Positions 7,204 through 15,668 of a DNA stretch of 64,000 nucleotides are shown piece by piece (position 1 is the stretch's first letter; each line of letters opens with the position of its first letter). This stretch comes from Methanosarcina flavescens (GTDB taxonomy: Archaea > Halobacteriota > Methanosarcinia > Methanosarcinales > Methanosarcinaceae). The notes beneath the pieces are model-generated. The model saw nothing but the letters and a program-made list of their open reading frames with translations. It made no database searches and was not told where the DNA came from. Location: contig NZ_CP032683.1 in the NCBI RefSeq assembly GCF_001304615.2, positions 434,001 through 498,000 of the forward strand. Reading direction: 5' to 3'. The position numbers were made by a program, and so were the translations under genes.

Positions 7204-8520
7204 TTACTCTCTCCAGCTTATTTTTTCTACAGGTTCGGTAAGCCTGAATCTTCCTGTAAGTATTTTTTCTTTAAGTTCCTCGGCGGCTATAATTGCCCTC
7301 GCACGGTCAGACTGGCGCAGGGTCACTTTAATATCCCTGAAGCAGCCTCCGATTGCACATCTGACAGAACCCAGGTTTGCGCTGAAAGCTTCTCCCCTGC
7401 ACCTTAAAATGCAAAGCCCGCAGTTAAAGCAAAGTTCAGGCTGGTGTACAGCTCCGGTTTCCCCACGTCTTACAGCACCCATAGGACAGGCTTCAATTAC
7501 AAGGCAATCCATGCAATTAATGCATTTTCCGGGATCGTATTTAATATTCAGGTCCGCATTATCCCAGACATCACCGTAGGTAATCTCACAGAGCGGGATT
7601 CGGCCTGCAAGGTCTACCAGCTTAAGTGGGATTTCCTTATCGAGCTTCAGAATATTTTCCAGCATCCCTTCGTGAAGAATAGGGATCGGGACAGCCCAGG
7701 TATTGATGATTTCAGGACCTGCAGATGTTACAAAGCCTCCCATGTATTCAGGAGTCATATCGTGCATGTCCGCAAAACCTGTAAGGTTGGGGTTATCTGG
7801 AGCGCTCCTAGTGCCGGCACCGGTGACAAATCCATCCGCTCCGTTGATAAGCACTCTTGTTCCGATTCCTATAGTCTCGAGCCTGGGGTCATTTTCAATG
7901 GGGTTTAACTCGCCGCAGCCGCAAAAAGTCATTTCTTTAAACTCACCTTCAAACGGCAGGGCATGGAAGATAGTTTTGATAGATTCTTTCCCGGGATTTA
8001 CAAAAGCCCGGTAATTCTTAAAAGTGTGCCTTGTAGCATGGAGTTTTGCATAGGGAATTTCAGATAGCCATGTCTCCACCGAGAAGTGTTTTCCTTCACT
8101 GGTAGTTACATCAACTTTAATAGTCTTTCCTTCTACCATCTCCCTGAATAGATGTCCGCCTCCGTAATTGGGATCGAATTCACTGTGAGCGGTTCCGAGT
8201 ACGATCAGATCAAGGACTCCGAGCCTTTCGTTAGGGCAGGGACCCACAACTGCAGGCACACCGTTAAGCAGGACTTCAGAAGCTTTGACGAATGAGTCAG
8301 ACTCTGAAACTTTGAACGAAAGTACGGCGTATGTTCCGCTCATAATGCCTCGCGTTGCAGTAGTTACAACATCCACATCTTCGAGCCCTATCATCTCTCC
8401 TGCCCGAATTCTCGCGCAAATTTCTGTTGCCGTTAGAACCACGGCGTCTCCGGCATCAATCTTATCCTGAATTTCCAAGATTGTGCGGGATGTCCCTATG
8501 TCATCAAGTGCTCCGTTCAT
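7204..8520 (-). CDS. DUF39 (COG1900) sulfurtransferase-like protein with C-terminal 2[4Fe-4S] ferredoxin domain
   Basis: The family includes the homocysteine-forming L-aspartate-semialdehyde sulfurtransferase of methanogens. Residues 1-320 form the DUF39 domain, with cysteines in VGPCPNERLG and MTFCGCGELNPIE as candidate persulfide carriers. Residues about 325-400 carry two 4Fe-4S motifs, CINCMDCLVIEACPMGA and CFNCGLCILRCRG. Its place beside cysteate synthase and comDE suggests that it inserts sulfur into sulfoacetaldehyde to make coenzyme M, the last step of the pathway. That assignment is from context and family chemistry, not from sequence alone. It converges on comDE, so it is not co-transcribed. 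A role in homocysteine synthesis is the alternative. Confidence 0.85.
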   Translation of the reverse strand: MNGALDDIGTSRTILEIQDKIDAGDAVVLTATEICARIRAGEMIGLEDVDVVTTATRGIMSGTYAVLSFKVSESDSFVKASEVLLNGVPAVVGPCPNERLGVLDLIVLGTAHSEFDPNYGGGHLFREMVEGKTIKVDVTTSEGKHFSVETWLSEIPYAKLHATRHTFKNYRAFVNPGKESIKTIFHALPFEGEFKEMTFCGCGELNPIENDPRLETIGIGTRVLINGADGFVTGAGTRSAPDNPNLTGFADMHDMTPEYMGGFVTSAGPEIINTWAVPIPILHEGMLENILKLDKEIPLKLVDLAGRIPLCEITYGDVWDNADLNIKYDPGKCINCMDCLVIEACPMGAVRRGETGAVHQPELCFNCGLCILRCRGEAFSANLGSVRCAIGGCFRDIKVTLRQSDRARAIIAAEELKEKILTGRFRLTEPVEKISWRE

Positions 8521-8826
8521 GTTACCTCAACCGGGATATTGAGTTCATCCTATTTTAGAAGCATGTTTGCTATAATTATAGATAGCACAATTCTGAGAAC
8601 AAAACCTGAAAACAAATTAAAGCAGCGTATTAAAGGAAATAGATAAAGAAAAAGCTGGAAAAAATATTGAGACAGAAATTAAAAATTAGTTACCACAGAG
8701 CAAAATTATTTATGTTTTCGAGATTGATTCGAATAGAAGAAGTCCAGACCACCCAAAACTTATATAAATGATGATGCGTACTATGGAGTTGCACTTTGGT
8801 GCGAAAAACGGAAACAATAAACGACT
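8521..8826. promoter_or_regulatory. Spacer with promoter of the tRNA-Val/Phe/Gly cluster
   Basis: There is no gene here. A strong TATA box, TTATATAAATG at 8759-8769, lies about 60 nt upstream of tRNA-Val, giving a short 5' leader for the tRNA precursor. Confidence 0.55.
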
Positions 8827-8900
8827 GGGCTCGTGGTCTAGATGGTTATGACGTCGCCTTGACATGGCGGAGGTCCTGAGTTCGAATCTCAGCGGGCCCA
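8827..8900 (+). tRNA. tRNA-Val (GAC)
   Basis: The 7-bp acceptor stem is GGGCTCG/CGGGCCC with one G-U pair. The anticodon stem TCGCC/GGCGG holds loop TTGACAT, giving anticodon GAC. The T arm contains GTTCGAATC. The discriminator is A and no CCA is encoded. Confidence 0.95.
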
Positions 8901-8972
8901 CTCAAAAGTTACGGAGATTTTCCGGAAAGTATAAAACAGGCTACCATTCATAACTAAATGGTAATTTTGCTT

Positions 8973-9047
8973 GCCCAGGTAGCTCAGTGGGAGAGCGCTG
9001 CCCTGAAGAGGCAGTTGTCCCCGGTTCGAATCCGGGTCTGGGCACCA
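8973..9047 (+). tRNA. tRNA-Phe (GAA), CCA encoded
   Basis: The acceptor stem GCCCAGG/TCTGGGC is followed by T8. The anticodon stem CTGCC/GGCAG holds loop CTGAAGA with anticodon GAA. The T arm is GGTTCGAATCC. Discriminator A is followed by a genomically encoded CCA (9045-9047), unlike its two neighbours. Confidence 0.95.
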
Positions 9048-9051
9048 CAGC

Positions 9052-9123
9052 ACATCAGTAGTGTAGCGGTTATCACCGGGCGTTGCCAACGCTCGAACCC
9101 GGGTTCGAATCCCGGCTGATGTA
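9052..9123 (+). tRNA. tRNA-Gly (GCC)
   Basis: The acceptor stem ACATCAG/CTGATGT is followed by T8. The anticodon stem GGGCG/CGCTC holds loop TTGCCAA with anticodon GCC. The T arm is GGGTTCGAATCCC. It begins only 4 nt after the Phe CCA, so the two are processed from one transcript. An A1-U72 first pair is unusual for tRNA-Gly, which normally begins with G. Confidence 0.9.
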
Positions 9124-9154
9124 TAACAAGCCTTCTCAAAAAACTGCTTGAGCG

Positions 9155-9177
9155 AAAACCTTTTGAGAAAAGGTTTT
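9155..9177 (+). terminator. Hairpin terminator after the tRNA cluster
   Basis: AAAACCTTTT (9155-9164) and AAAAGGTTTT (9168-9177) form a perfect 10-bp stem with loop GAG, 31 nt past tRNA-Gly. Confidence 0.6.
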
Positions 9178-9640
9178 ATCGAAAACGTCCTCAGAAAAAG
9201 TTTGATCAAAAATTAGCATGACTGCATGGTCAAGTGGCGCAATGGCTGATGATCAACCGGCGCAACGGTTTAAGCTCAATGGTTGCACTCAGGCGGATTG
9301 AATTATAATTCAACTAAGCCAAAAAATAGTCAAATTAGTATAATTTTTTCCATTCTTGTTTTTATCGATTTTCTACCCCTTTTATTAATTCCTTTTCTTT
9401 CTTGCTAATTTCTTTTTTATTCTTGCTAATTTTTTTAACAATTTCCTCGTCTTTTACTGCTTTCTGGAAGTTCTGATCTTCCAACTTAACATGTATTAAA
9501 GTTTTTCGTTTTGAGTTTGAAGTAAATATTTTATTGTTCGACTTTCCAAAAAAACATGAATTGTTGGAGAGATATATTGTTTCTTAAGTTTAATAATTCG
9601 AGATTAGATATTTTTTGTCAGGTTTTCGAATGATATCAGG
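9178..9640. other. Spacer with a duplicated tRNA-flank segment and a start-less lysine-rich frame
   Basis: At 9199-9255 a segment beginning GTTTGATCAAAAA and continuing to GCATGGTCAAGTGGCGCAAT resembles 10380-10445. On the minus strand an open frame of about 70 codons runs from about 9585 to about 9370, with no ATG, GTG or TTG start. It contains NSCFFGKSNNKIFTSNSKRK and ends in lysine-rich sequence, so it may be the relic of a gene. I see no intact gene. Confidence 0.4.
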
Positions 9641-9645
9641 TTCAA

Positions 9646-9734
9646 CGTTAACCAATGATCAGAATCAGAATTTAGAATAGTAACAGGCATAGATCTGGAA
9701 AATTAAATACGTTAACCAATTCATCGTTAACCAA
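9646..9734. promoter_or_regulatory. Three copies of CGTTAACCAA upstream of the SAMP operon
   Basis: Exact copies of the decamer start at 9646, 9710 and 9725; GTTAAC is itself palindromic. They end about 130 nt before the first start codon of the 42-aa/SAMP operon and could be operator sites. Confidence 0.5.
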
Positions 9735-9863
9735 AAAATTAATTAAAACATAAAATCATTATAGTTATTGGATATACATCTCTAGAAGACAGAGAGACAA
9801 GTCTGCTTGAAGAGATCTATACCAACTATGTTGCAAACCTGAAAAATCGTAGGAGATTTGAAA

Positions 9864-9992
9864 ATGGCAGGAAAGTTCCAGAAAAGAAATGCAGAAAGGA
9901 AAGGCATCAGAAAAGAATATGAACTGGAGCAGAAGTTAATAAAGAAAATCGTAAACGAAATTCAGGTAAGCGGCGGTGGATCTATAGAGTGA
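9864..9992 (+). CDS. Small basic protein (42 aa) translationally coupled to SAMP
   Basis: ATG at 9864 has a clear Shine-Dalgarno (AGGAG at 9851-9855, 8 nt upstream). The 42-codon frame begins MAGKFQKRNAERKGIRKEYE and ends in a glycine-rich SGGGSIE. The TGA overlaps the next start as GTGA, so the two proteins are almost certainly made together from one mRNA. The protein is highly charged and mostly helical, with no recognised family or cysteines. It could chaperone, tether or serve as a target of the ubiquitin-like product next door. That is inference from the coupling only. Confidence 0.75.
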   Translation: MAGKFQKRNAERKGIRKEYELEQKLIKKIVNEIQVSGGGSIE

Positions 9993-10201
9993 GTAAAAAA
10001 GTACACGTAACAATCCAGGCTGGAGAGATTTCTGAGCAGACCGTAGAAATAGCTGAGAGCGCTACCTACGAAGACCTGCTAAACACTTTGGACATAAATC
10101 AGGAAACGGTACTTGTATTAAACGGAGGGAATGCTGTCCCCCTAGATGGAGCAGTCAGTTCCGACAGACTCACAATCCTTAGAGTTGTCACAGGTGGCTG
10201 A
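9989..10201 (+). CDS. Small archaeal modifier protein / ThiS-MoaD-like beta-grasp protein
   Basis: This 70-aa ubiquitin-fold protein ends in the diglycine TGG needed for adenylation by an E1-like enzyme. It starts at GTG 9989 (MSKKVHVTIQAGE), which overlaps the upstream stop. Typical family features are the VTI/VEI strands, SATYEDLLNTLDI helix, NGGNAVPLDGAVSSDRLTIL and the C-terminal VVTGG. Such proteins act as sulfur carriers (2-thiouridine, molybdopterin or thiamin synthesis) or as protein modifiers (SAMP). The length and lack of a fused partner fit a SAMP2/Urm1-like member. The nearby DUF39 and thiC genes make a sulfur-carrier role plausible but do not decide it. Confidence 0.88.
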   Translation: MSKKVHVTIQAGEISEQTVEIAESATYEDLLNTLDINQETVLVLNGGNAVPLDGAVSSDRLTILRVVTGG

Positions 10202-10580
10202 CCTGCCAGCAAAAGGCACAGCCCTCCTTTATTACAATTCCTTTTTTCCACCTTTTTTGAGCTTATTATAAAGTTTTTATCACCAGGACATATTCTTATC
10301 AAGCCTTTTTCTTATCAACCTATTCTTATCAAGCCTTTTTCTTATAATCCTTTTCACAAACGCAAATTTTTCATAAGAATGTTTGATCAAAAACCATGTT
10401 TTAACTAAAACAGCATGGCCAAGCGGCACAAAGATTGATGATAAATGGGCTAAAAAGAACAGAAACTGTAGTAAGAATTGCAAAATTCGAAATACAATTA
10501 ATTTTTAATACGAGATTATTGAGTGTCCTGAGGGGAATTAAGGAGAGTAAAGAAATAGAAAGAAAAAATGATGAGAAGGT
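10202..10580. other. Spacer with oligo-T terminators and a 28-bp direct repeat
   Basis: T-runs at 10245-10260 (CCTTTTTTCC...CCTTTTTTGAG) probably end the SAMP transcript. TTCTTATCAAGCCTTTTT occurs at about 10291 and again about 30 bp on. The segment 10380-10445 is a diverged copy of 9199-9255. No gene is seen. Confidence 0.5.
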
Positions 10581-10585
10581 ATTTA

Positions 10586-10632
10586 CTCCATAATGGTCGA
10601 ATTCCAGAGAGGGATTGTCAGCCATTATGGAG
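10586..10632 (-). terminator. Inverted repeat 3' of the mreA-like gene
   Basis: CTCCATAATGG (10586-10596) and CCATTATGGAG (10622-10632) are perfect 11-bp arms separated by 25 nt, beginning 20 nt beyond the regulator's stop codon. The long spacer is unusual for a simple terminator, so a transcript-end stem or a two-site operator are both possible. Confidence 0.5.
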
Positions 10633-10652
10633 CAAATTCTGTTTGAGGGTCT

Positions 10653-11051
10653 TTATTTTGAGGGAGTAAGAGGCACCTTTTTACTCATGACCTTCAGCTT
10701 CTTAATTGCTGAGATGGTTGCCTGAGATTCTTTATAAATTTTATCTTCGTAATAACTTATGATCTCGTCAACGGGAGCTGCAAGAGAATAAATCTTTATA
10801 GGGCGCCCTTTACCAGGTTTCTTTTCCGAACGAACGCTGACCCAAGACTGGTTGCGCATCAGCCTCATTGCAAGGCTTACTTCAGGTTGTCTTAGTCCGG
10901 TACTGATTTCGATTTCACGGGATGACGCCTCGTCAACATTCATAAGATATGCCATGGTCGTAGCGACATTTCTGGACATCCCGAGGTTCCTTAACGTTTC
11001 AATAAAAATGTGGTCGTTTTCGTCCAGCACTTTTACTTCATAGTCTTTCAT
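10653..11051 (-). CDS. mreA: TrmB/winged-helix regulator, probable MreA (methanogenesis regulator)
   Basis: This 132-aa DNA-binding protein has a winged helix at about residues 25-95: helix-turn-helix ASSREIEISTGLRQPEVSLA, then a basic wing SEKKPGKGRPIKIYSL, then a C-terminal helix likely used for dimerisation. In M. acetivorans, MreA (MA3302, TrmB family) globally controls acetoclastic versus methylotrophic gene expression. It lies five loci beyond cysteate synthase (MA3297) and comDE (MA3298), the same neighbourhood as here, which is my main reason for the name. The gene is flanked by large intergenic regions (0.45 and 1.4 kb) with several inverted repeats, in line with a regulated master gene. 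A related Methanosarcinales paralogue cannot be excluded. Confidence 0.8.
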   Translation of the reverse strand: MKDYEVKVLDENDHIFIETLRNLGMSRNVATTMAYLMNVDEASSREIEISTGLRQPEVSLAMRLMRNQSWVSVRSEKKPGKGRPIKIYSLAAPVDEIISYYEDKIYKESQATISAIKKLKVMSKKVPLTPSK

Positions 11052-12070
11052 GATAACCCCTTCATACTTGTATTTTAACGGATAAGTTGGTCAGTAAAAT
11101 AATCTCAAGATAATTATGTTTAGACCTTTAAAGATTTCTTTTATAATCACCTTTCAAAACTGACAACAACTCCTAAATATATACACTGTGGACATATTTA
11201 TACGGTAACGTATTCCGTTTTGAAATTTTAAAGATAATAAAAATCGTTTTTACGTGATGTAGCAGATTGTTCTCGTTTTAAGTCCAACAACCGGTTATTG
11301 GAAACAAATATAATATGTTCATAACCGACTACTAGAGCCTCGTTTTATGAGATTGATGGGAAGGCAGTACAGGTTCAAGAATTAAACCTGTATATAATTA
11401 GAAGGTTATTCATCTCCAACAATTAATAATGTACTCATACTATTTAAAGTTGTATATATTAAAAAGGAATTGAAAAAACTTTCAATCACTCCTGACATAT
11501 GATACTTTATGAAAAAATTCAAATGTGAAACATATTTTAATAACCTGATCCAGATAAAAAATTTCAATCATAATCATAAAAATATTATAATTCAACTGTT
11601 TAATAATTTGGACTTCAGTTTCAGGAAAAAAAGGATCAGATAACAGATTAGAACCTGACATTTCAAGCCCAGCCGAAGGAAAGGAATGACAGAATTGGGT
11701 GAATTAAATGTTACTATAATTTTTTAATACCAATTATTTCTCTAAAAAGACAGGAAAATTTAAAAATTCAAGAGATAAAAATTATAAAAAATGATAATGC
11801 CTCGATTTTAATAATCTAAGCAATAAAAATTGAAGCTGATCTTGAAAAAGTGAAGATTGGAAATATTTATTTTTATAGGGTTTTATATTAGCCAATTTCT
11901 TCTTATAAAGACATATTCTGACTTTACCTGTCAGAAATAACTATTCGAGGAACAATTATAAGAAGTCATTGACAGGCATCAACTGAGATTAAGACTCAAT
12001 AAATAAATACAATTAAATAGGGTCAACAGTCACATAACCCCATTATCAGGATACTGAGAGTTGTTTAAGC
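11052..12070. other. Long AT-rich spacer upstream of the mreA-like gene
   Basis: No coding frame is seen. TATA-like elements on the minus strand lie near 11138-11145 and 11172-11182, the likely promoter of the regulator with a leader of 60-100 nt. An inverted repeat TACAGGTT/AACCTGTA with a 9-nt loop is at 11368-11392. Confidence 0.5.
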
Positions 12071-12078
12071 TCACTATT

Positions 12079-12209
12079 ACTCAAGTACTTTAACCCTGAT
12101 TAGTTCAGGTACTTAAGTTCTGTTTAATTGATACTTAAGTCTACTTTATTCAGGTACTCAAGTTCTGTTTAATCGGGTACTTAAGCCTACTTTATTCAGG
12201 TACTCAAGT
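12079..12209. repeat. Six-site ACTYAAGT array with 22-23 bp spacing
   Basis: ACTCAAGT or ACTTAAGT (the latter self-complementary) starts at 12079, 12111, 12133, 12156, 12179 (ACTTAAGC) and 12202. The last five are 22-23 bp apart, most preceded by GGT or (C)AGGT. Two units together make an imperfect 46-bp direct repeat. It lies 230 bp upstream of carS, on the side facing mreA. Confidence 0.7.
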
Positions 12210-12439
12210 TAGTTATTTAATTAGGCAATTAAGTTTATTCAAGTTAATAATTTAACCATAACCAACTGTTGAAAGTAAAGGGAGACAGCAAGCACGAGTT
12301 AATTGCATGTTTTGTGGGCAAAATCACAGGAGAATAAGGAGTACAGCAATGTTAGGAAGCTGAATTCACTTCAAAGAAGATAAAACTAATACAAAGAGTT
12401 GATACCACGATTGAGCTAATAATTAAAGCGTTCTGGCTG

Positions 12440-12967
12440 ATGATTCCTGCATATCTTCCCAACCCTTTTGCAGCTGTTTTCGGCGGCGGAAAGCCAATTG
12501 ACGGAGGCAGGACTCTAAAGGATGGGAGAAGGATTATAGGAGATGGAAAAACTTACAGAGGGCTTTTTTCAGGCATTTTTTTCGGAGTGCTTGCAGGTAA
12601 CATCCAGATCTGGCTGAGTTCTAGAGGGTTCGAGATTCTTGGAATTGAGATGCCATCCTTCGGCCCGAACTATACAGAAGCTCTCAAAGTTGTCCTAGCA
12701 CTTGCCTGCGGCTCGCTTTTCGGAGATATGGTCAAAAGCTTCTTCAAGCGCAGGATGGGCCTGAAAAGAGGAGCTCCGCTTCCGCTCGTAGACCAACTGG
12801 ACTTTGTAATCGGAGCCTGGGTCTTTGCATACCTTACAGCGCCAGAATGGTTTGTAAGCAGTTTTACGCCCGCGATAATGATAATAATTCTTATAACTAC
12901 ACCTCTGCTGCACCTTACAACGAATGTAATAGGATACTTTACAGGCATAAAGAAAGAACCGTGGTAA
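12440..12967 (+). CDS. carS: CDP-archaeol synthase
   Basis: This integral membrane CTP:2,3-di-O-geranylgeranylglyceryl phosphate cytidylyltransferase activates archaeol for polar lipid headgroup attachment. Family features are LPNPFAAVFGGGKPIDGG near the N-terminus, DGRRIIGDGKTYRGLFSG (about residues 27-45), the SLFGDMVKSFFKRRMGLKRG loop with acidic and basic catalytic residues (about 91-110), LPLVDQLDFVIGAW, and a C-terminal membrane helix. At 175 aa it is normal in size. The frame stays open and membrane-like upstream (TTIELIIKAFWL reads directly into MIPAYL), but no ATG, GTG or TTG occurs there back to the stop at 12353. The start is therefore uncertain. Confidence 0.9.
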   Translation: MIPAYLPNPFAAVFGGGKPIDGGRTLKDGRRIIGDGKTYRGLFSGIFFGVLAGNIQIWLSSRGFEILGIEMPSFGPNYTEALKVVLALACGSLFGDMVKSFFKRRMGLKRGAPLPLVDQLDFVIGAWVFAYLTAPEWFVSSFTPAIMIIILITTPLLHLTTNVIGYFTGIKKEPW

Positions 12968-13028
12968 TACTGGTTAGATAAGATTTAATAAAAGACAGGT
13001 AGCTATAAGACTGCAAACCGGTGAGGCC

Positions 13029-13586
13029 ATGAAAAAATCGGAAACAGAAAATGAATTAGAGACGCAGAAGCAGGAACTGATCGCAGCCCTCAAAGCCTGT
13101 GGAGCTGTCCGCTACGGAGACTTCACGCTTGCCTCGGGAAAGAAAAGCAAGTACTATATAGACATTAAAAAGGCCAGTACTGACCCCAAAACCCTGAAAC
13201 TTATAGCGCAGCAGGCGGCATTCAGGATAAAACAAATGGATGTAAACATAGTAGCAGGGGTGGAGCTTGGAGGTGTGCCGCTTGCAACCGCGGTTTCCCT
13301 GGAAACCGAACTTCCTCTGCTCATAGTCCGGAAAGCTGTAAAGGGCTACGGTACAAAGAGCAGATTTGTGGGTGACATTAAACCTGAAAACAGGCTTGTA
13401 ATGCTTGAAGACGTGACCACAAGCGGAGGCTCGGCCAGGGATGCAATTGATGTTATCAGGGAAACTGGAGCGAGCGTAAAATACGTTATTAGCGTCGTGG
13501 ACAGGGAAGAAGGAGCGAAAGAAAACTTGAACAAAGCAGGTACGGAACTTATTCCTCTTGTGAGTGCAAGCGATCTTTTAAAATAA
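13029..13586 (+). CDS. pyrE: Orotate phosphoribosyltransferase
   Basis: This enzyme makes OMP from orotate and PRPP in de novo pyrimidine synthesis. The 185-aa protein carries the PRPP motif VMLEDVTTSGGSARDAIDVI (about residues 124-143) and the orotate-site SGKKSKYYIDIKKASTDP near residues 39-56. GGTGAGG just upstream of ATG 13029 serves as ribosome binding site. It follows carS by 61 nt on the same strand, so the two may share a transcript. Confidence 0.95.
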   Translation: MKKSETENELETQKQELIAALKACGAVRYGDFTLASGKKSKYYIDIKKASTDPKTLKLIAQQAAFRIKQMDVNIVAGVELGGVPLATAVSLETELPLLIVRKAVKGYGTKSRFVGDIKPENRLVMLEDVTTSGGSARDAIDVIRETGASVKYVISVVDREEGAKENLNKAGTELIPLVSASDLLK

Positions 13587-14195
13587 GGAAAGTGCGAGAA
13601 CACCTTCCTTTAATGAGTTATTCGGATTTTATTCTCAAAACCCTTTATCGCTGCAGGAAGATACTCGAGAACTTTAACAGGTATGGATTCAGGTTCATAT
13701 CTATCGTCTCCTGAAGAGAATCTACTAATTTTTACTTAATAACTAGTTTTTACTTAATAACTAGTTTTTATATAACTTCTTGAAGATGATTTCTGATAGG
13801 TTTTCTACAAAGCCAATTAAGTTTAATATAGGGCAGAGTATAAGTTTAGACCCTATAAGGAAGTTCAGACGTTTCTGGTTTAGGGGAAGAACCTGATCAA
13901 ATTAAGTGCAACCACTGAAATGTTAGCAAATCTCCGAACGGAATAATATAAGAAAGATTTTCAGTTAAACTCGAAGCTGACAATGAGAAGATATTTATCA
14001 GAAGAATAAAAAACTAGGAAGTCCTCCAGTATATTCCTGATTAAAAGTATTGCCAATAAAAACAGACAGGCTCTTAAAGTAATGTTGAAAGGTTTTGAGG
14101 ACTGAAAATTCATTACCTTTTCTTATCTCATCATTAGTACACATTGAAATTAAACCTGAATAGAACAAAGTAATTTTTAAACCAGGAGAATAAAG
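13587..14195. other. Spacer between pyrE and purD
   Basis: No gene is seen. A 19-bp unit (ACTAGTTTTTACTTAATA) is tandemly repeated about 2.5 times at 13727-13772. The right end supplies the purD leader with AGGAGAA 6-8 nt before its ATG. Confidence 0.5.
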
Positions 14196-15497
14196 ATGAA
14201 AATTTTGCTTATCGGTGGAGGCGGAAGGGAACATGCAATCGCCGAAGGAATCAAGAAAAGCAAGCATAAACCCTCCCTTTATGCGTTAATGGCGAAAAAA
14301 AATCCCGGAATTGCCGCTCTTTGTGAGGATTTTCTCCTTGAGAAGGAAACTGAAATTGAGAAAGTCGTTGAGTATGCAAAAGCCAGAAATATCGAAATGG
14401 CTTTCATAGGCCCTGAAGCCCCCCTTGCAGCAGGAGCTGCAGATGCCCTCTGGGAAGCCGGAATTCCGGTTGTAGGGCCTAAAAAAGCCTGTGCAATTAT
14501 AGAATTTGACAAGGCTTGGGCAAGAAATTTCATGAAAAAATACGGAATTGAAGGCTGCCCTGCCTATGAGGTTTTCACAGAAGAAAAACCTGCGCATGCT
14601 TTCATAGAAAAACTTGGCGATGTGGCAGTTAAACCCTCAGGCCTGACAGGGGGCAAAGGTGTAAAAGTCATGGGAGATCAGCTTCCTGATCTTAAAGCTG
14701 CTAAAGCCTATACAAGCGAGCTTCTTGAGAAGGGGCCTGTAGTCATCGAGGAGCGTTTTATAGGAGAGGAATTCACACTTCAAGCCTTTGTGGACGGAAA
14801 GAGCCTTGTTTTCTTCCCTGCCGTGCAGGACCATAAAAGAGCCTATGAAGGAGATGTCGGGCCCAATACAGGCGGCATGGGTTCATATAACGACGCCGGG
14901 GAGATCCTGCCTTTTATGCTTCCTGACGACCTTGAAAAAGCAAAGAAGATCATGAAGGACACCGTGAAGGCACTTTATGAGGAGACAGGAACCGGGTATC
15001 AGGGCGTGCTCTATGGACAGTTCATCCTTACAGCCAGCGGCCCCAAGGTCGTGGAATTCAATGCACGATTCGGTGACCCCGAAGCCATGAATGTAATTCC
15101 CCTGATTGAGACCGATTTCGTGGAGATTATGTCTGCAGTGGTTAAAGGTACCCTTGGAGATTTGCCTGTAAGCTTCAGTAAAAAAGCAACTGTGTGTAAA
15201 TATGCAGTTCCTGCCGGTTATCCTGATAAGCCTGAGAAGGACAGCGAGGTAACTGTAGGAGATATAGGGGAAGCTTCCATCTATTATGCCAGCGTCTATG
15301 AAAAAGAAGGAAAAGTTTATACAACCACTTCCCGCGCAATTGCAGTAGTCGGGATTGCAGAGACTATAGCTGCAGCCGAAAAGATCGCCCAGAATGCCCT
15401 TGAAAACCTCCATGGAAGGCTATTTTTCCGGAGAGACATTGGAACTGCTGCCCTTATCCAGAAGAGAATTGACCATATGAAAGAACTCAGGGGCTGA
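14196..15497 (+). CDS. purD: Phosphoribosylamine-glycine ligase (GAR synthetase)
   Basis: This ATP-grasp ligase joins phosphoribosylamine and glycine in purine synthesis. It is 433 aa. The N-terminal domain begins [20 protein letters not shown], the ATP-grasp includes [15 protein letters not shown] (about 148-162) and [12 protein letters not shown], and the metal/ATP site lies in [12 protein letters not shown] and [12 protein letters not shown] (about 285-296). There is a good SD (AGGAG). It is a single gene with its own promoter. Confidence 0.96.
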   Translation: MKILLIGGGGREHAIAEGIKKSKHKPSLYALMAKKNPGIAALCEDFLLEKETEIEKVVEYAKARNIEMAFIGPEAPLAAGAADALWEAGIPVVGPKKACAIIEFDKAWARNFMKKYGIEGCPAYEVFTEEKPAHAFIEKLGDVAVKPSGLTGGKGVKVMGDQLPDLKAAKAYTSELLEKGPVVIEERFIGEEFTLQAFVDGKSLVFFPAVQDHKRAYEGDVGPNTGGMGSYNDAGEILPFMLPDDLEKAKKIMKDTVKALYEETGTGYQGVLYGQFILTASGPKVVEFNARFGDPEAMNVIPLIETDFVEIMSAVVKGTLGDLPVSFSKKATVCKYAVPAGYPDKPEKDSEVTVGDIGEASIYYASVYEKEGKVYTTTSRAIAVVGIAETIAAAEKIAQNALENLHGRLFFRRDIGTAALIQKRIDHMKELRG

Positions 15498-15599
15498 CCG
15501 CTAGAAACAAGGCAAATTGCCTGAAAATACATTAGTTGCATGAAAAATCCTGCAAACGTACAATGTGCAAATGTACTGTTCAATTGTATAAAGTTTAAG

Positions 15600-15656
15600 T
15601 TCAGCCAGAATGAAGTAAATTTAGCTAGAATGGAGTAGCTTTGCTAGAATAATGTC
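15600..15656 (+). repeat. Degenerate 18-19 bp repeat upstream of argF
   Basis: The unit (T)AGCTAGAATGGAGTA or a close variant occurs about three times (CAGCCAGAATGAAGTAAAT, TTAGCTAGAATGGAGTAGC, TTTGCTAGAATAATG), ending just before argF. Confidence 0.5.
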
Positions 15657-15668
15657 GGGGTTGAAGCG

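Noticed and set aside
9225-9300. A fourth tRNA or C/D-box RNA after tRNA-Gly
   Set aside because: TGATGA and a tRNA-like TGGTCAAGTGGCGCAATGG are present, but no acceptor stem, T arm or D box pairing can be drawn.
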